From: PCRC01 sp017848435
GTDB lineage: Bacteria; Pseudomonadota; Gammaproteobacteria; Burkholderiales; Burkholderiaceae_C
Direction of reading: 5' to 3'
Assembly: GCA_965284315.1 (NCBI GenBank)
Contig: OZ260072.1
Coordinates: 3,167,495-3,231,494 of the forward strand
Length of the DNA stretch: 64,000 bases
Under the pieces are notes generated by a model that saw nothing but the letters and a program-made list of their open reading frames with translations, was not told where the DNA came from and did no database searches. A program made the position numbers and the translations under genes. Positions 25,386 through 33,916 of this stretch are shown piece by piece; position 1 is the first letter of the stretch; every line of letters begins with the position of its first letter.

Positions 25386-26764
25386 ACGCCGTACTGAGGT
25401 CCATGGCCGCGCGGTTGACCCTGGTGTTTGGGTTGATCGCGCTGGTTGTGCTTTCAGGTGCCGGTGTACTCATTTATCGGGCTTTGGTGGATGAACTGCG
25501 CCGCTCGGATTTCGAGGAGCTGCAGGGCAAACTCAAGGCGGTTCAGCATTTTGTTGATGAGGCCAAGTCCGAATCCAAGTTGTCAGCTCTTTCGCACCAC
25601 CTTGATGACATCCTGATCGGCCACGACCACATGCGTGTTTGGCTGCTGTCCGACAAAGAAGAAACGCTCTATGGCAGCCGACCCATGCCACAAGTGCAAC
25701 ACACCGACGCCAGGTCCATGCTGAGCTTGGTTGTCGCAGGCGATATGCCATTTGTCGGTATCAAGGGGGTTGTCAACAACGACCGCAGCATTCCCATCCG
25801 AGAAGCCCTGGTCGCTATCGACCGGCGGCCTCAAGAAAAACTCCTGACCTCCTACCGCAGGACCTTGATCTTTATCTGTGCTCTGGGCGTTTTTTTGGCG
25901 ATGGGCATGGGCGCAATGGCTACGCGCAGGGGACTCTTGCCAGTGAAGCGGCTTTCTAAGGCCGCTGACCAGATTGCGCCCGACTCGCTGGCAACCCGGC
26001 TTCCTGTTCATGATGTAGACATGGAGCTTGTTGATATGACCCGCGCGTTCAATAGTGCTCTGGACCGTGTTGAGTTGGTCTACAGACGCCATGAAGCCTT
26101 CAATGCCAACGTGGCGCACGAGTTACGGACACCACTGAACACATTGATCAACGGTGCACAAATCACACTGTCATGCCCGCGCACCAACGACGCTTTACAG
26201 GAAACATTGGCAAGCAACCTTGAAGAATTGGAGCGGCTCAAGTCGATAGTGAACGACATGCTGTTCCTTGCGAAGGCCGATCAGGGGGAGAAAGCGCTCG
26301 CACTTGAACTGGTCGAGCTTGCAGAAGAGGTCAAGAAGTCACTTGAGTACTTTGAACCGGTGTTTCTGGACGCTGAGGTCAGCTTTTCGTTTTCTGGCAG
26401 TGCGCTGTGCAGGTGCAATCCATCGCTGGTCAGACGCGCGTTGGTCAATCTGCTGTCCAACGCTGTGAAGCACACCTCCAGAGGGAAAAACATCCATGTC
26501 GAAATCGAGTCCTTGCCTGGATTGGTCAAGCTGTCGGTATCGAATTCAGGCGCTGTTTTGACTGACCATGTCAAAGACCACATGTTCGACCGATTCTTCC
26601 GCGCCGACCAGGCACGTGCCCAGCCAGGAGAGAGCACTGGACTTGGTTTGGCGATAGTCCGCGCCATTTCGAGGATGCATGGCGGGGACGTTTCCGCGCA
26701 ATCGGAAGGCGATATCGTGACCGTGGCTTTCACCATGGCCAAAAATCTTGCATACCCACGCTGA
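25382..26764 (+). CDS. Heavy-metal sensor histidine kinase (CusS-like, copy 1)
   Basis: A 460-residue membrane kinase. Two helices (about residues 12-32 and 160-180) flank a periplasmic sensor of roughly 125 residues with a His-rich HHLDDILIGHDHM patch. A HAMP segment, the phospho-acceptor His246 (VAHELRTPLNTL), an N-box (LVNLLSNAVKHT) and G-box (GESTGLGLAIVRAI) follow. The start overlaps the regulator stop (ATGA). It is paralogous to the kinase at 38532. Confidence 0.9.
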   Translation: MNAVLRSMAARLTLVFGLIALVVLSGAGVLIYRALVDELRRSDFEELQGKLKAVQHFVDEAKSESKLSALSHHLDDILIGHDHMRVWLLSDKEETLYGSRPMPQVQHTDARSMLSLVVAGDMPFVGIKGVVNNDRSIPIREALVAIDRRPQEKLLTSYRRTLIFICALGVFLAMGMGAMATRRGLLPVKRLSKAADQIAPDSLATRLPVHDVDMELVDMTRAFNSALDRVELVYRRHEAFNANVAHELRTPLNTLINGAQITLSCPRTNDALQETLASNLEELERLKSIVNDMLFLAKADQGEKALALELVELAEEVKKSLEYFEPVFLDAEVSFSFSGSALCRCNPSLVRRALVNLLSNAVKHTSRGKNIHVEIESLPGLVKLSVSNSGAVLTDHVKDHMFDRFFRADQARAQPGESTGLGLAIVRAISRMHGGDVSAQSEGDIVTVAFTMAKNLAYPR

Positions 26765-27086
26765 TGGACACCATGCACATGCGCATGGTGCGCAGCCAAA
26801 AGTGCCGCATACCCGCCATGATGGCTGTTTCCTTGAAGCTATATCGTATCCAGCTTCCGTATTCCTGTCATGGCCCCCCCCTGGCATCTTGGGCGCACCC
26901 TGTTTGTGTGGTACTTCCATGGGTACAACCTGCGGAAGGCCATGCTGACGGATTCGATGCTTCTTCGTGGCCGGTTTCCGCCGTACCGCTGCACAGTCGG
27001 TCTAGTCTGCGCATTGCCAATTTGCCGATCAAGGGAAACAATCCGTACATTGTTGGGTAGACCATCTTTTGTTAAGGTATCTCACC
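26765..27086. other. Non-coding stretch before the MbcA-like gene
   Basis: About 320 bases with no convincing gene. Short frames here have no ribosome-binding sites or family-like sequence. An inverted repeat AACAAT-N6-ATTGTT (27037-27054) lies 33 bases before the next start and could be an operator for that antitoxin-like gene. Confidence 0.45.
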
Positions 27087-27326
27087 ATGAACATGACCAC
27101 CTTTGACCCACGGCAAGTGCTTTTGGAAAGGACGCGTCAGATTCTGGCCAACTCAACCGCACCGGAAGCTGCCGATTTTGATGCAGAAGCTTGGCTGGAT
27201 CAGTGGCTTGAGACGCGCATTCCAGCCCTCGGTGGGCAAAAGCCCGCCCTGATGATTGGAGATCCTTCTGGCTTTGAGGCGGTGTTTAAAGTCCTGGGAG
27301 CAATAGAAAGTGGTGCCTACCAGTAA
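27087..27326 (+). CDS. MbcA/ParS/Xre-type antitoxin-like protein (DUF2384-like C-terminus)
   Basis: A 79-residue protein whose C-terminal half (PALGGQKPALMIGDPSGFEA ... LGAIESGAYQ) matches the toxin-binding MbcA/ParS domain pattern, but the upstream Xre helix-turn-helix is missing. The start overlaps the next gene by 17 bases. The partner is not the usual RES toxin but a nucleotidyltransferase-like frame. It may be a shortened antitoxin. Confidence 0.6.
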   Translation: MNMTTFDPRQVLLERTRQILANSTAPEAADFDAEAWLDQWLETRIPALGGQKPALMIGDPSGFEAVFKVLGAIESGAYQ

Positions 27327-27708
27327 GGTCGACACGTCAATCATTGGCCCGCCTGTAACCGCGTTTGGAACCACCTTCGCTTTGCCTACGAACAAAAGAT
27401 TTTTCAAACAGTCCAACGGTTGCTTCGGCATTGACGTGCTGATAGAGCAAGGTGCCGAGACTGGCGTCCAAGCTAAAAAGGCATTGATGGCCCTGCCGGA
27501 TCAGGTCGCAAAAAGCCTCGATCCAGCGTGGTTTGCATCGGGCGACAGAGTGCGAGTTGCCGATGCATTTCAGGTTGACTTGATGCTGAACGCGGGCGGA
27601 CATACCTGGGATTCGCTGCGTCGATTTGAAGAAGTGATCAACGTTCAGGGTGTACCTGTCAAAGCCCTCCGTCTGGAAGGTCTGCGTCTTACACGTGCAG
27701 CGCTGTAG
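27310..27708 (+). CDS. Nucleotidyltransferase-like protein, N-terminally short
   Basis: A 132-residue frame with GTG start overlapping the antitoxin-like gene. The sequence GDRVRVADAFQVDLMLNAGG followed by VQGVPVKALRLEGLRLTRAA resembles the C-terminal half of MNT-type nucleotidyltransferases (third acidic residue, then a xGxxVxxLxLEGL turn). The N-terminal GSxxxG/DxD catalytic loop is not visible, so it is either truncated or a divergent member. With the upstream gene it looks like a small toxin-antitoxin pair. Confidence 0.5.
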   Translation: MVPTSKVDTSIIGPPVTAFGTTFALPTNKRFFKQSNGCFGIDVLIEQGAETGVQAKKALMALPDQVAKSLDPAWFASGDRVRVADAFQVDLMLNAGGHTWDSLRRFEEVINVQGVPVKALRLEGLRLTRAAL

Positions 27709-27775
27709 CTGTTGACACGATTAACTTGACGCACCGCATCACTAAAGGTTGCGTCGCATTAGGGAAGTTAAGGAA

Positions 27776-28043
27776 TGTGGACAGCTTGTGGACGTGTTGG
27801 ATATCGACATCACACAGCGATGAATGTATTCCCATTCGCACTCTACCTGGCAGAGTGCCAAAACAGCGTGCCTACTAGCTATCCACAGCTAGGGCAACGG
27901 TTGCCAACAGAGTTATCCACAGGTGCAGCGATACACTACCGGTAGTGGCTTGTCATGTAGATAAACCCCAGATATAGTGTCTGCACTGGATTCAAACACA
28001 GTAAAAGAAAAGGCCGCCAAGAGGTGCAACTCAAAGCGGCCTT
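27776..28043. other. Intergenic stretch with DnaA-box-like repeats and a hairpin
   Basis: The gene-poor stretch 27709-28180 contains a perfect DnaA box TTATCCACA (27913-27921), a one-mismatch copy CTATCCACA (27879-27887), and two inverted weaker copies TGTGGACAG (27776-27784) and TGTGGACGT (27787-27795). A hairpin AAGGCCGC/GCGGCCTT spans 28010-28043. This could be the remnant of a plasmid origin carried in with the cargo. No replication gene is present. Confidence 0.4.
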
Positions 28044-28180
28044 GGCAGACGACCGAAACCCGGCGAAGTCTGCCCCCAACTCACGTTTAGGAACGTTGAG
28101 CGTAACCCAACCAGTGATGGTTCGGCAATTACGGGGTTTTACGTACCGGGGTGGCGACGCTGTTCATGAAAGGAAACTCT

Positions 28181-28366
28181 ATGACAGCAGGAAAAAAGCC
28201 CGGTACGAACACCGGAAACAGTGGAGGCATTTTTCGCGAAATAGGGCCAAGAGGAGGTCTACGTGACAACTTCGCGGCTGTACCTGATCGGAAGCCGCTG
28301 CCACCGACATCAACTCCTGGAAGCACGTGGGTGCCCCTGAAGAGGACGCCGGATAGCCAGCGTTAA
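28181..28366 (+). CDS. YjzC-like small protein
   Basis: A 61-residue protein with the YjzC pattern: KPGTNTGNSGGIFREIGPRG early and GSTWVPLKRT at the end. An AAAGGAAA ribosome-binding site precedes ATG 28181. YjzC proteins are small, widespread and of unknown role. It was likely gathered as cargo. Confidence 0.65.
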   Translation: MTAGKKPGTNTGNSGGIFREIGPRGGLRDNFAAVPDRKPLPPTSTPGSTWVPLKRTPDSQR

Positions 28367-28471
28367 TGGTGTGTTCAAGAGGGAGTGGGGCATAACCATC
28401 CCGCTCTCGCTTGAACTGTCATTGGACAGGCTACGGAAATTGCAAGTTACAACTCAACAATCGAAAATCTG

Positions 28472-28801
28472 ATGAAAACTCATTTTGACCTCAAGCGTAG
28501 TGGTACGCAGTTCATGTTCAACCTCAAGGCCGCAAATGGTGAGACGGTGCTCACCAGTGAGCGGTATACAACCAAACAAAATGCCGAGGGCGGCATTCAA
28601 TCGGTTAGGACAAACGCACCTATTGATGGGCGATACAAGCGATTGACCGCCCGTGACACCTCGCCGTATTTCACCCTTGGTGCCGCTAACGGCGAGACAC
28701 TGGGAACAAGTGAAATGTATTCATCGACCACGGCGCGAGACAACGGCATTGAATGGGTGAAGGCAAACGCACCAACTGCGCCCACGGTAGACAATACGTA
28801 A
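28472..28801 (+). CDS. YegP/DUF1508-family protein, two tandem repeats
   Basis: A 109-residue protein composed of two DUF1508 repeats: FMFNLKAANGETVLTSERYT with GIQSVRTNAP, and YFTLGAANGETLGTSEMYSS with GIEWVKANAP. Proteins of this kind are soluble and of uncertain function. It stands alone and ends at a clear terminator. Confidence 0.85.
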   Translation: MKTHFDLKRSGTQFMFNLKAANGETVLTSERYTTKQNAEGGIQSVRTNAPIDGRYKRLTARDTSPYFTLGAANGETLGTSEMYSSTTARDNGIEWVKANAPTAPTVDNT

Positions 28802-28830
28802 AGGCGTAGAGTAGGTACGTTGCAGAGGCA

Positions 28831-28861
28831 GGCCAGGTGACTTTGTGCACCTGGCCTTTTT
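28831..28861 (+). terminator. Rho-independent terminator after the yegP-like gene
   Basis: The stem GGCCAGGTG/CACCTGGCC with an eight-base loop is followed by TTTTT. Confidence 0.85.
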
Positions 28862-28918
28862 GTCCTGCGGAGGCCAGGCAGGTATTGACCGTCAGTTGAT
28901 TTGAATCTCGATTCGCTT

Positions 28919-29107
28919 TCAACTCCGCGCCTTAACTGTCAAAGTTGAGGGCTCGGTAGGTATCCAGTAGTTCTGCCCCTCATAGGTGATCTTCAGACCG
29001 TTTGCTAGTGGCGGTGAGATCCCGTTACCCGCGCCACTCTGGTAGGGTTTCCGCCATGAGCAGGCAGCTATTTGGCTTCTCCGCTCAATTGGCACCAGGG
29101 CATGCAC
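28919..29107 (-). CDS. Uncertain short frame, possibly the 3' remnant of a larger gene
   Basis: A GTG-started 62-residue frame on the minus strand downstream of cusA. The frame stays open for about 20 codons further upstream into the cusA 3' end. The sequence GLKITYEGQNYWIPTEPSTL looks protein-like, but there is no ribosome-binding site. It may be a remnant. The rest of 28862-29159 shows nothing else. Confidence 0.25.
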   Translation of the reverse strand: MHALVPIERRSQIAACSWRKPYQSGAGNGISPPLANGLKITYEGQNYWIPTEPSTLTVKARS

Positions 29108-29159
29108 ACCATTGGGTTGACTAAAGCCAAGCTGCTTCCATGATTCCGGGTGGTTCAGT

Positions 29160-32100
29160 TTAGGCTTTTATCCGCCTCCGGCGCATCAACCAATAAGCTG
29201 CTGGAATCACAAACATCGACAACAGTGGCGCGGTCACCATACCGCCCACCATGGGCGCAGCGATGCGCTGCATCACTTCGCTGCCGGTACCGGCACCCCA
29301 GAGAATCGGCAGCAGTCCCGCCAGGATCACCGCCACCGTCATGGCTTTGGGTCGCACGCGCAGCACCGCGCCTTCACGAATCGCGTCCAGCAACACGCTG
29401 TTGGGGTTGTCGTCGCGTGCCAAACGCCGGTCTTGTGCTTCCCAAGCCTGCTTTAGGTACAGCAGCATGATCACGCCAAACTCAGCCGTTACACCGGCCA
29501 GCGCAATGAAGCCAATCGCACTGGCAATCGACAGGTTGTGTCCCAGCAGGTACAGCAGCCAGTAGCCGCCGATCAGCGAAAAAGGCATGGCCGCCAGGAT
29601 CAGCAGTGCTTCATCAAAGCGCCTGAAGGTCAGGTACAACAGCACAAAGATGATCAGCAGCGTGAAGGGCACCACCACCTTGAGTTTGGCGGTCGCCCGC
29701 TCCAGAAACTCAAACTGGCCCGACCATGACACCGAATAGCCGGGCGTCAGCTTCACCTGGCTGGCTACCGCTTGCTGCATGTCCAGCACCGCGCTTTTGA
29801 GGTCCCGCCCACGAATGTCCACATACACCCAGCCCGACAGCCGCGCATTCTCGCTGCGCAGCATGGGCGGACCGTCGCTGATACGGATGTCGGCAACATC
29901 ACCGAGCACCAGCCTGGCACCGCGTTCGGTGATGAAGGGCAAGCGCCGCAATTTTTCAAGGGAATCGCGCACCTCGCGCGGGTAGCGCACGTTAATGGGA
30001 AAGCGCTGCAGACCTTCCACCGTCTCACCCACGTTGTCGCCGCCGATGGCCGAGGTCACCACCGACTGCACGTCGCTGATGTTCATTCCGAAGCGCGCTG
30101 CGGCATCGCGGTTGATGGTGATGTCAACGTAACGTCCCCCGGTCAACCGCTCTGCCAGCGCGCTGCTCACGCCCGGCACATTTTTCAGCGCGCGTTCAAT
30201 CTCGCCTGTGATCCGGTCAATCTCTGCCAAGTCTGTACCGGCTACTTTCACGCCCACTGGACTCTTGATGCCAGTGGCCAGCATGTCGATGCGGTTGCGG
30301 ATCGGGGGCACCCAGATGTTCGACAAACCTGGCACCTTGACGATCTTGTCCAGTTCCTCCACCAGCTTGTCGGGCGTCATGCCGGGGCGCCATTGACTCT
30401 TGGGCTTGAACTGGATTGTGGTCTCAAACATCTCCATCGGCGCTGGGTCGGTCGCCGTTTCCGCACGCCCGGCCTTGCCGTGCACTGTCGCGACTTCCGG
30501 CAGGGTCTTGATCAGCCGGTCGGTCTGCTGCAGCAACTCCGCTGCCTTGCCGGGCGACAAGCCCGGCAAGGCGGTGGGCATGAAGAGCAGATCGCCTTCG
30601 TCCAGTGGCGGCATGAACTCGCCGCCGATCTGCGAGGCAGGCCATGCGGTGGCGGCCAGCAGCACCACCGCTGCGGCAATCGTGGCGCGCGGCCAGCGCA
30701 GCACCGCGTCCAGCAGCGGGCGGTAAATCCAGATCAAGGCCCGGTTGATCGGGTTCTTTTGCTCGTCTGGTATGCGGCCGCGAATCAGGTAGCCCATCAG
30801 CACCGGGATCAAGGTAACCGACAGGCCAGCCGCTGCTGCCATCGCATAGGTCTTGGTGAATGCCAGCGGGGCGAATAGCCGACCCTCTTGCGCCTCCAGG
30901 GTGAACACCGGTATGAACGACAGCGTGATGATCAACAGGCTGAAAAACAGCGCCGGGCCCACCTCGGCGGCCGCATCACCCACCACCCGCCACTGGTCGT
31001 CGCCCTGCAGTTTCCGGTCGGTGTTGGCATGGTGCCAGCGCTCGATGTGCTTGTGCGCGTTCTCGATCATCACCACCGCCGCATCGACCATTGCACCAAT
31101 CGCAATCGCAATCCCGCCCAGCGACATCACGTTGGCATTCACGCCCTGGTACTGCATGACGATGAAGCTGGCCAGAATGCCCAGGGGCAGCGAGACAATC
31201 GCCACCAGCGACGAGCGCAGGTGAAAAAGAAAAACGAAGCAGACCAGCGCCACCACAATGAACTCTTCAAGCAGCTTGTAGCTCAGGTTTTCCACCGCGC
31301 GCTCGATCAGGCCGGAGCGGTCGTAGGTCGGCACGATCTCCACGCCCGGCGGCAGGCTGGACTGCAGCGATGCGATCTTGGCTTTCACCGCCGCAATGGT
31401 TTCCAGCGCGTTCTTGCCAGACCGCATGATGACCACGCCTCCGGTGGCTTCGCCCTGGCCATCCAGTTCGCTGATGCCGCGCCGCATCTCCGGGCCCAAC
31501 TGCACCCGTGCCACATCGCCCAAACGCACCGACACCCCCGCATCGGTGGTCATCAGCGGGACCTTGCGAAAATCCTCCAGGCCTTGCAGATAGCCCGAGG
31601 CCCGCACCACATACTCGGCCTCACCCAGTTCCAGCACCGAGCCACCGCCCTCCTGATTCGCCTTTTGCAGCGCCTCAACCACCCGCGTGTGGGGAATCCC
31701 ATAGGCTGCCAGCTTGTCCGGGTCCAGTACCACTTGGTATTGTTTGACGAAGCCACCGACCGAAGCCACTTCCGACACGTTCAGCACGGTTTTGAGTTCG
31801 TACTTCAGGAACCAGTCTTGCAGCGCGCGCAACTGGCCGGCGTCCATTTGGCCGCTGCGATCCACCAGCGCGTAGGTGTAGATCCAGCCAACACCGGTCG
31901 CGTCTGGCCCGAGGGCGGTCTTGGCGCTGGGCGGCAGCCGCGATTGCACCTGGTTCAGGTACTCCAGCACGCGCGAGCGGGCCCAGTAAGGATCGGTGCC
32001 GTCCTCAAACAGCACGTAGACAAAGGAGTCACCAAAAAACGAATAACCGCGCACCACCTTGGCCCCAGGCACCGACAACATGGTGGTGGTGAGCGGGTAG

Positions 32101-32297
32101 GTCACCTGGTTCTCCACAATGCGCGGCGCCTGGCCAGGGTAGGTGGTGCGGATGATGACCTGCACGTCCGACAGGTCGGGCAGCGCGTCCAGCGGCGTTC
32201 TCTGGACCGACCAGAGTCCCCAGGCGGTGACCATCACCGTGGCCAGCAGCACCAGAAACCGGTTGACGATGGACCAGCGAATCAGTGCGGCAATCAT
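29160..32297 (-). CDS. cusA: Cu(I)/Ag(I) RND efflux pump CusA/SilA
   Basis: A 1045-residue HME-RND pump. The fourth-helix motif AIAIGAMVDAAVVMIENAHK is the Cu/Ag (HME4) signature, and the periplasmic part carries many Met residues, including FMPPLDEGDLLFMPTALPGL. It exports monovalent Cu/Ag using the proton gradient with CusB and CusC. It overlaps cusB by four bases. No terminator is obvious downstream. Confidence 0.94.
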   Translation of the reverse strand: MIAALIRWSIVNRFLVLLATVMVTAWGLWSVQRTPLDALPDLSDVQVIIRTTYPGQAPRIVENQVTYPLTTTMLSVPGAKVVRGYSFFGDSFVYVLFEDGTDPYWARSRVLEYLNQVQSRLPPSAKTALGPDATGVGWIYTYALVDRSGQMDAGQLRALQDWFLKYELKTVLNVSEVASVGGFVKQYQVVLDPDKLAAYGIPHTRVVEALQKANQEGGGSVLELGEAEYVVRASGYLQGLEDFRKVPLMTTDAGVSVRLGDVARVQLGPEMRRGISELDGQGEATGGVVIMRSGKNALETIAAVKAKIASLQSSLPPGVEIVPTYDRSGLIERAVENLSYKLLEEFIVVALVCFVFLFHLRSSLVAIVSLPLGILASFIVMQYQGVNANVMSLGGIAIAIGAMVDAAVVMIENAHKHIERWHHANTDRKLQGDDQWRVVGDAAAEVGPALFFSLLIITLSFIPVFTLEAQEGRLFAPLAFTKTYAMAAAAGLSVTLIPVLMGYLIRGRIPDEQKNPINRALIWIYRPLLDAVLRWPRATIAAAVVLLAATAWPASQIGGEFMPPLDEGDLLFMPTALPGLSPGKAAELLQQTDRLIKTLPEVATVHGKAGRAETATDPAPMEMFETTIQFKPKSQWRPGMTPDKLVEELDKIVKVPGLSNIWVPPIRNRIDMLATGIKSPVGVKVAGTDLAEIDRITGEIERALKNVPGVSSALAERLTGGRYVDITINRDAAARFGMNISDVQSVVTSAIGGDNVGETVEGLQRFPINVRYPREVRDSLEKLRRLPFITERGARLVLGDVADIRISDGPPMLRSENARLSGWVYVDIRGRDLKSAVLDMQQAVASQVKLTPGYSVSWSGQFEFLERATAKLKVVVPFTLLIIFVLLYLTFRRFDEALLILAAMPFSLIGGYWLLYLLGHNLSIASAIGFIALAGVTAEFGVIMLLYLKQAWEAQDRRLARDDNPNSVLLDAIREGAVLRVRPKAMTVAVILAGLLPILWGAGTGSEVMQRIAAPMVGGMVTAPLLSMFVIPAAYWLMRRRRIKA

Positions 32298-33916
32298 CGC
32301 GATGCTCCTGGCGCACGGCTGGCGGCGGTGGCCGGTGCCGGTGAAGGTAAAGGCGCGGGCGCAACAGGGTTGATGCTTGTGAGCGTCGGCTCACCGCCCT
32401 TGGGCAACACAAACTGGAACTGCACGGTGTCGCCCACTTCCACGTTGCGTGGCAAACCTGCTTCAGGCAGCTTGAACTCCATCGTCATGGCCTTCATGCC
32501 CAGGGAATCAATGTCGCCATGGGAAAGCGTGACCCGGTCTTTGGCGATGGCCTCGACTTTGGCGTCACCCTGGTGCTTTTGCAGTGCCGCAGGCGCCTCG
32601 TTGTTGAGCCGGGCTTCCACGCCCTTCAGGCTGGCTTCCGAGTCGATCAGGAACTGGGACGACACGACCACCTTCTGACCGAGCGTCAGGCCAGACTTGA
32701 TCTCGGTCTGCCCCTCGCTTTCAATGCCAGTCTCTACATTCACAGGCCGGTAGCGGCCACCCTCTTCGGCCAACATCACCACGCTGCGTTGGCCAGTGGC
32801 AATGATGGCCTCTGTCGGCACCAGCAGCGCTGGCACCGCGCGCTTGTCCATGAACCGCATATTGACCAACATGCCTGGCGAGAGGACGCCGCCTGCATTG
32901 GTCAGTTGCACACGCGCCTTGAGGGTGCGGGTGGCGGGTGCGACCTCCGGCAAGATGGCCTGAACCGTGCCCTTGAATACCGTCCCCGGCGCACCAGGGC
33001 TGCGTGCCTCAACCGGGGTGCCATTGCGAAGCAGGGCAATCTGGCTTTCTGGGACTTCGGCCACCGCCCAGACTGTGCTCAGGCCATTGATGCGTGCCAG
33101 CAGCATGCCGGGCGAGACTGTCATGCCAACACGGGCCACGAGTTCAGCCACCACGCCGCTGGTCGGGACGGTCAGGGTGATGCGTGCCTGCGGCATGCCT
33201 GTGGATTCGACCCGCGCAATCTGCGCCTCGTCCATGCCGGTGAGCAGCATGCGCTGGCGCGCTGCTGCCACCAGCCTGTCGTCCGTACCTGCCGCACGCC
33301 TGACCGCCAGGAACTCCTGCTGTGCGGCAATCCATTCGGGCACATACAGGTCGGCGAACGGCTGACCAGCGCGCACCGCGTCCAGAGTGGCGCGCACATG
33401 CAGGCGCTCAATAAAACCGGCTGCGCGGGCCTGCACCACCGACTGGTCGCGCTCGTTCCAGGCAATACTGCCAACCGCCTGCAACTGCGGGTTCAACGCC
33501 CCTTGCACCACCTCGGCGGTGCGCAGGCCGAGGTTCTGCTGCACCCGTGGACTCACCGTCACATTGCTGCCGTCCTGCGTACCAGCGCCGGTGTAGACCG
33601 GCACCAGCATCATGTCCATGAAGGGCGACTTGGCTGGTGCATCAAAGCGTTTGCCCGGCACCATGGGGTCGTGGTAATAAATGATCTTCTGGCCAGTCTT
33701 GGGGTCTACATCACCGGCCTTGATGCCGTCCTTGATGTGGCGGCGCGTGGCTTCTTCACCGGCAGCGATGCTGCTCAAGTCCACTGGAGCAGACGCATCG
33801 CTGGCTTCTCCGCCGCTGCCTGAACCTTGCTTCATGCCCATCATGAAGACGGCGTAGCCGCTGCCGGCCAGGACGGCCACGGCAGCCATGGTCAAAAGAA
33901 TGGTTTTGGTTTTCAT
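32294..33916 (-). CDS. cusB: CusB adaptor with N-terminal metal domain and fused CusF-like domain
   Basis: A 540-residue membrane-fusion protein. After the signal anchor come a heavy-metal-binding domain (YYHDPMVPGKRFDAPAKSPF, then MDMMLVPVY), the adaptor core (QQNLGLRTAEVVQGALNPQL ...) and a C-terminal CusF-like copper chaperone domain (LSHGDIDSLGMKAMTMEF with the His-Met-Met set). ATG 33916 has GGAGA upstream. It overlaps cusC by ATGA. The fused CusF would deliver copper directly to the pump. Confidence 0.92.
   Translation of the reverse strand: MKTKTILLTMAAVAVLAGSGYAVFMMGMKQGSGSGGEASDASAPVDLSSIAAGEEATRRHIKDGIKAGDVDPKTGQKIIYYHDPMVPGKRFDAPAKSPFMDMMLVPVYTGAGTQDGSNVTVSPRVQQNLGLRTAEVVQGALNPQLQAVGSIAWNERDQSVVQARAAGFIERLHVRATLDAVRAGQPFADLYVPEWIAAQQEFLAVRRAAGTDDRLVAAARQRMLLTGMDEAQIARVESTGMPQARITLTVPTSGVVAELVARVGMTVSPGMLLARINGLSTVWAVAEVPESQIALLRNGTPVEARSPGAPGTVFKGTVQAILPEVAPATRTLKARVQLTNAGGVLSPGMLVNMRFMDKRAVPALLVPTEAIIATGQRSVVMLAEEGGRYRPVNVETGIESEGQTEIKSGLTLGQKVVVSSQFLIDSEASLKGVEARLNNEAPAALQKHQGDAKVEAIAKDRVTLSHGDIDSLGMKAMTMEFKLPEAGLPRNVEVGDTVQFQFVLPKGGEPTLTSINPVAPAPLPSPAPATAASRAPGASR

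Noticed and set aside
28024..28266. An 80-codon GTG-started frame
   Set aside because: It begins inside a hairpin, is very rich in Arg/Lys and overlaps the better supported yjzC-like gene with its own ribosome-binding site.
30888..32678. Long plus-strand open frame of 596 codons
   Set aside because: It is antisense to cusA/cusB and has the His/Gln/Arg-rich composition of a shadow frame in high-GC DNA. The minus-strand RND genes explain the region.
32519..33823. Long plus-strand open frame of 434 codons
   Set aside because: Antisense shadow of cusB with no domain pattern or ribosome-binding site.
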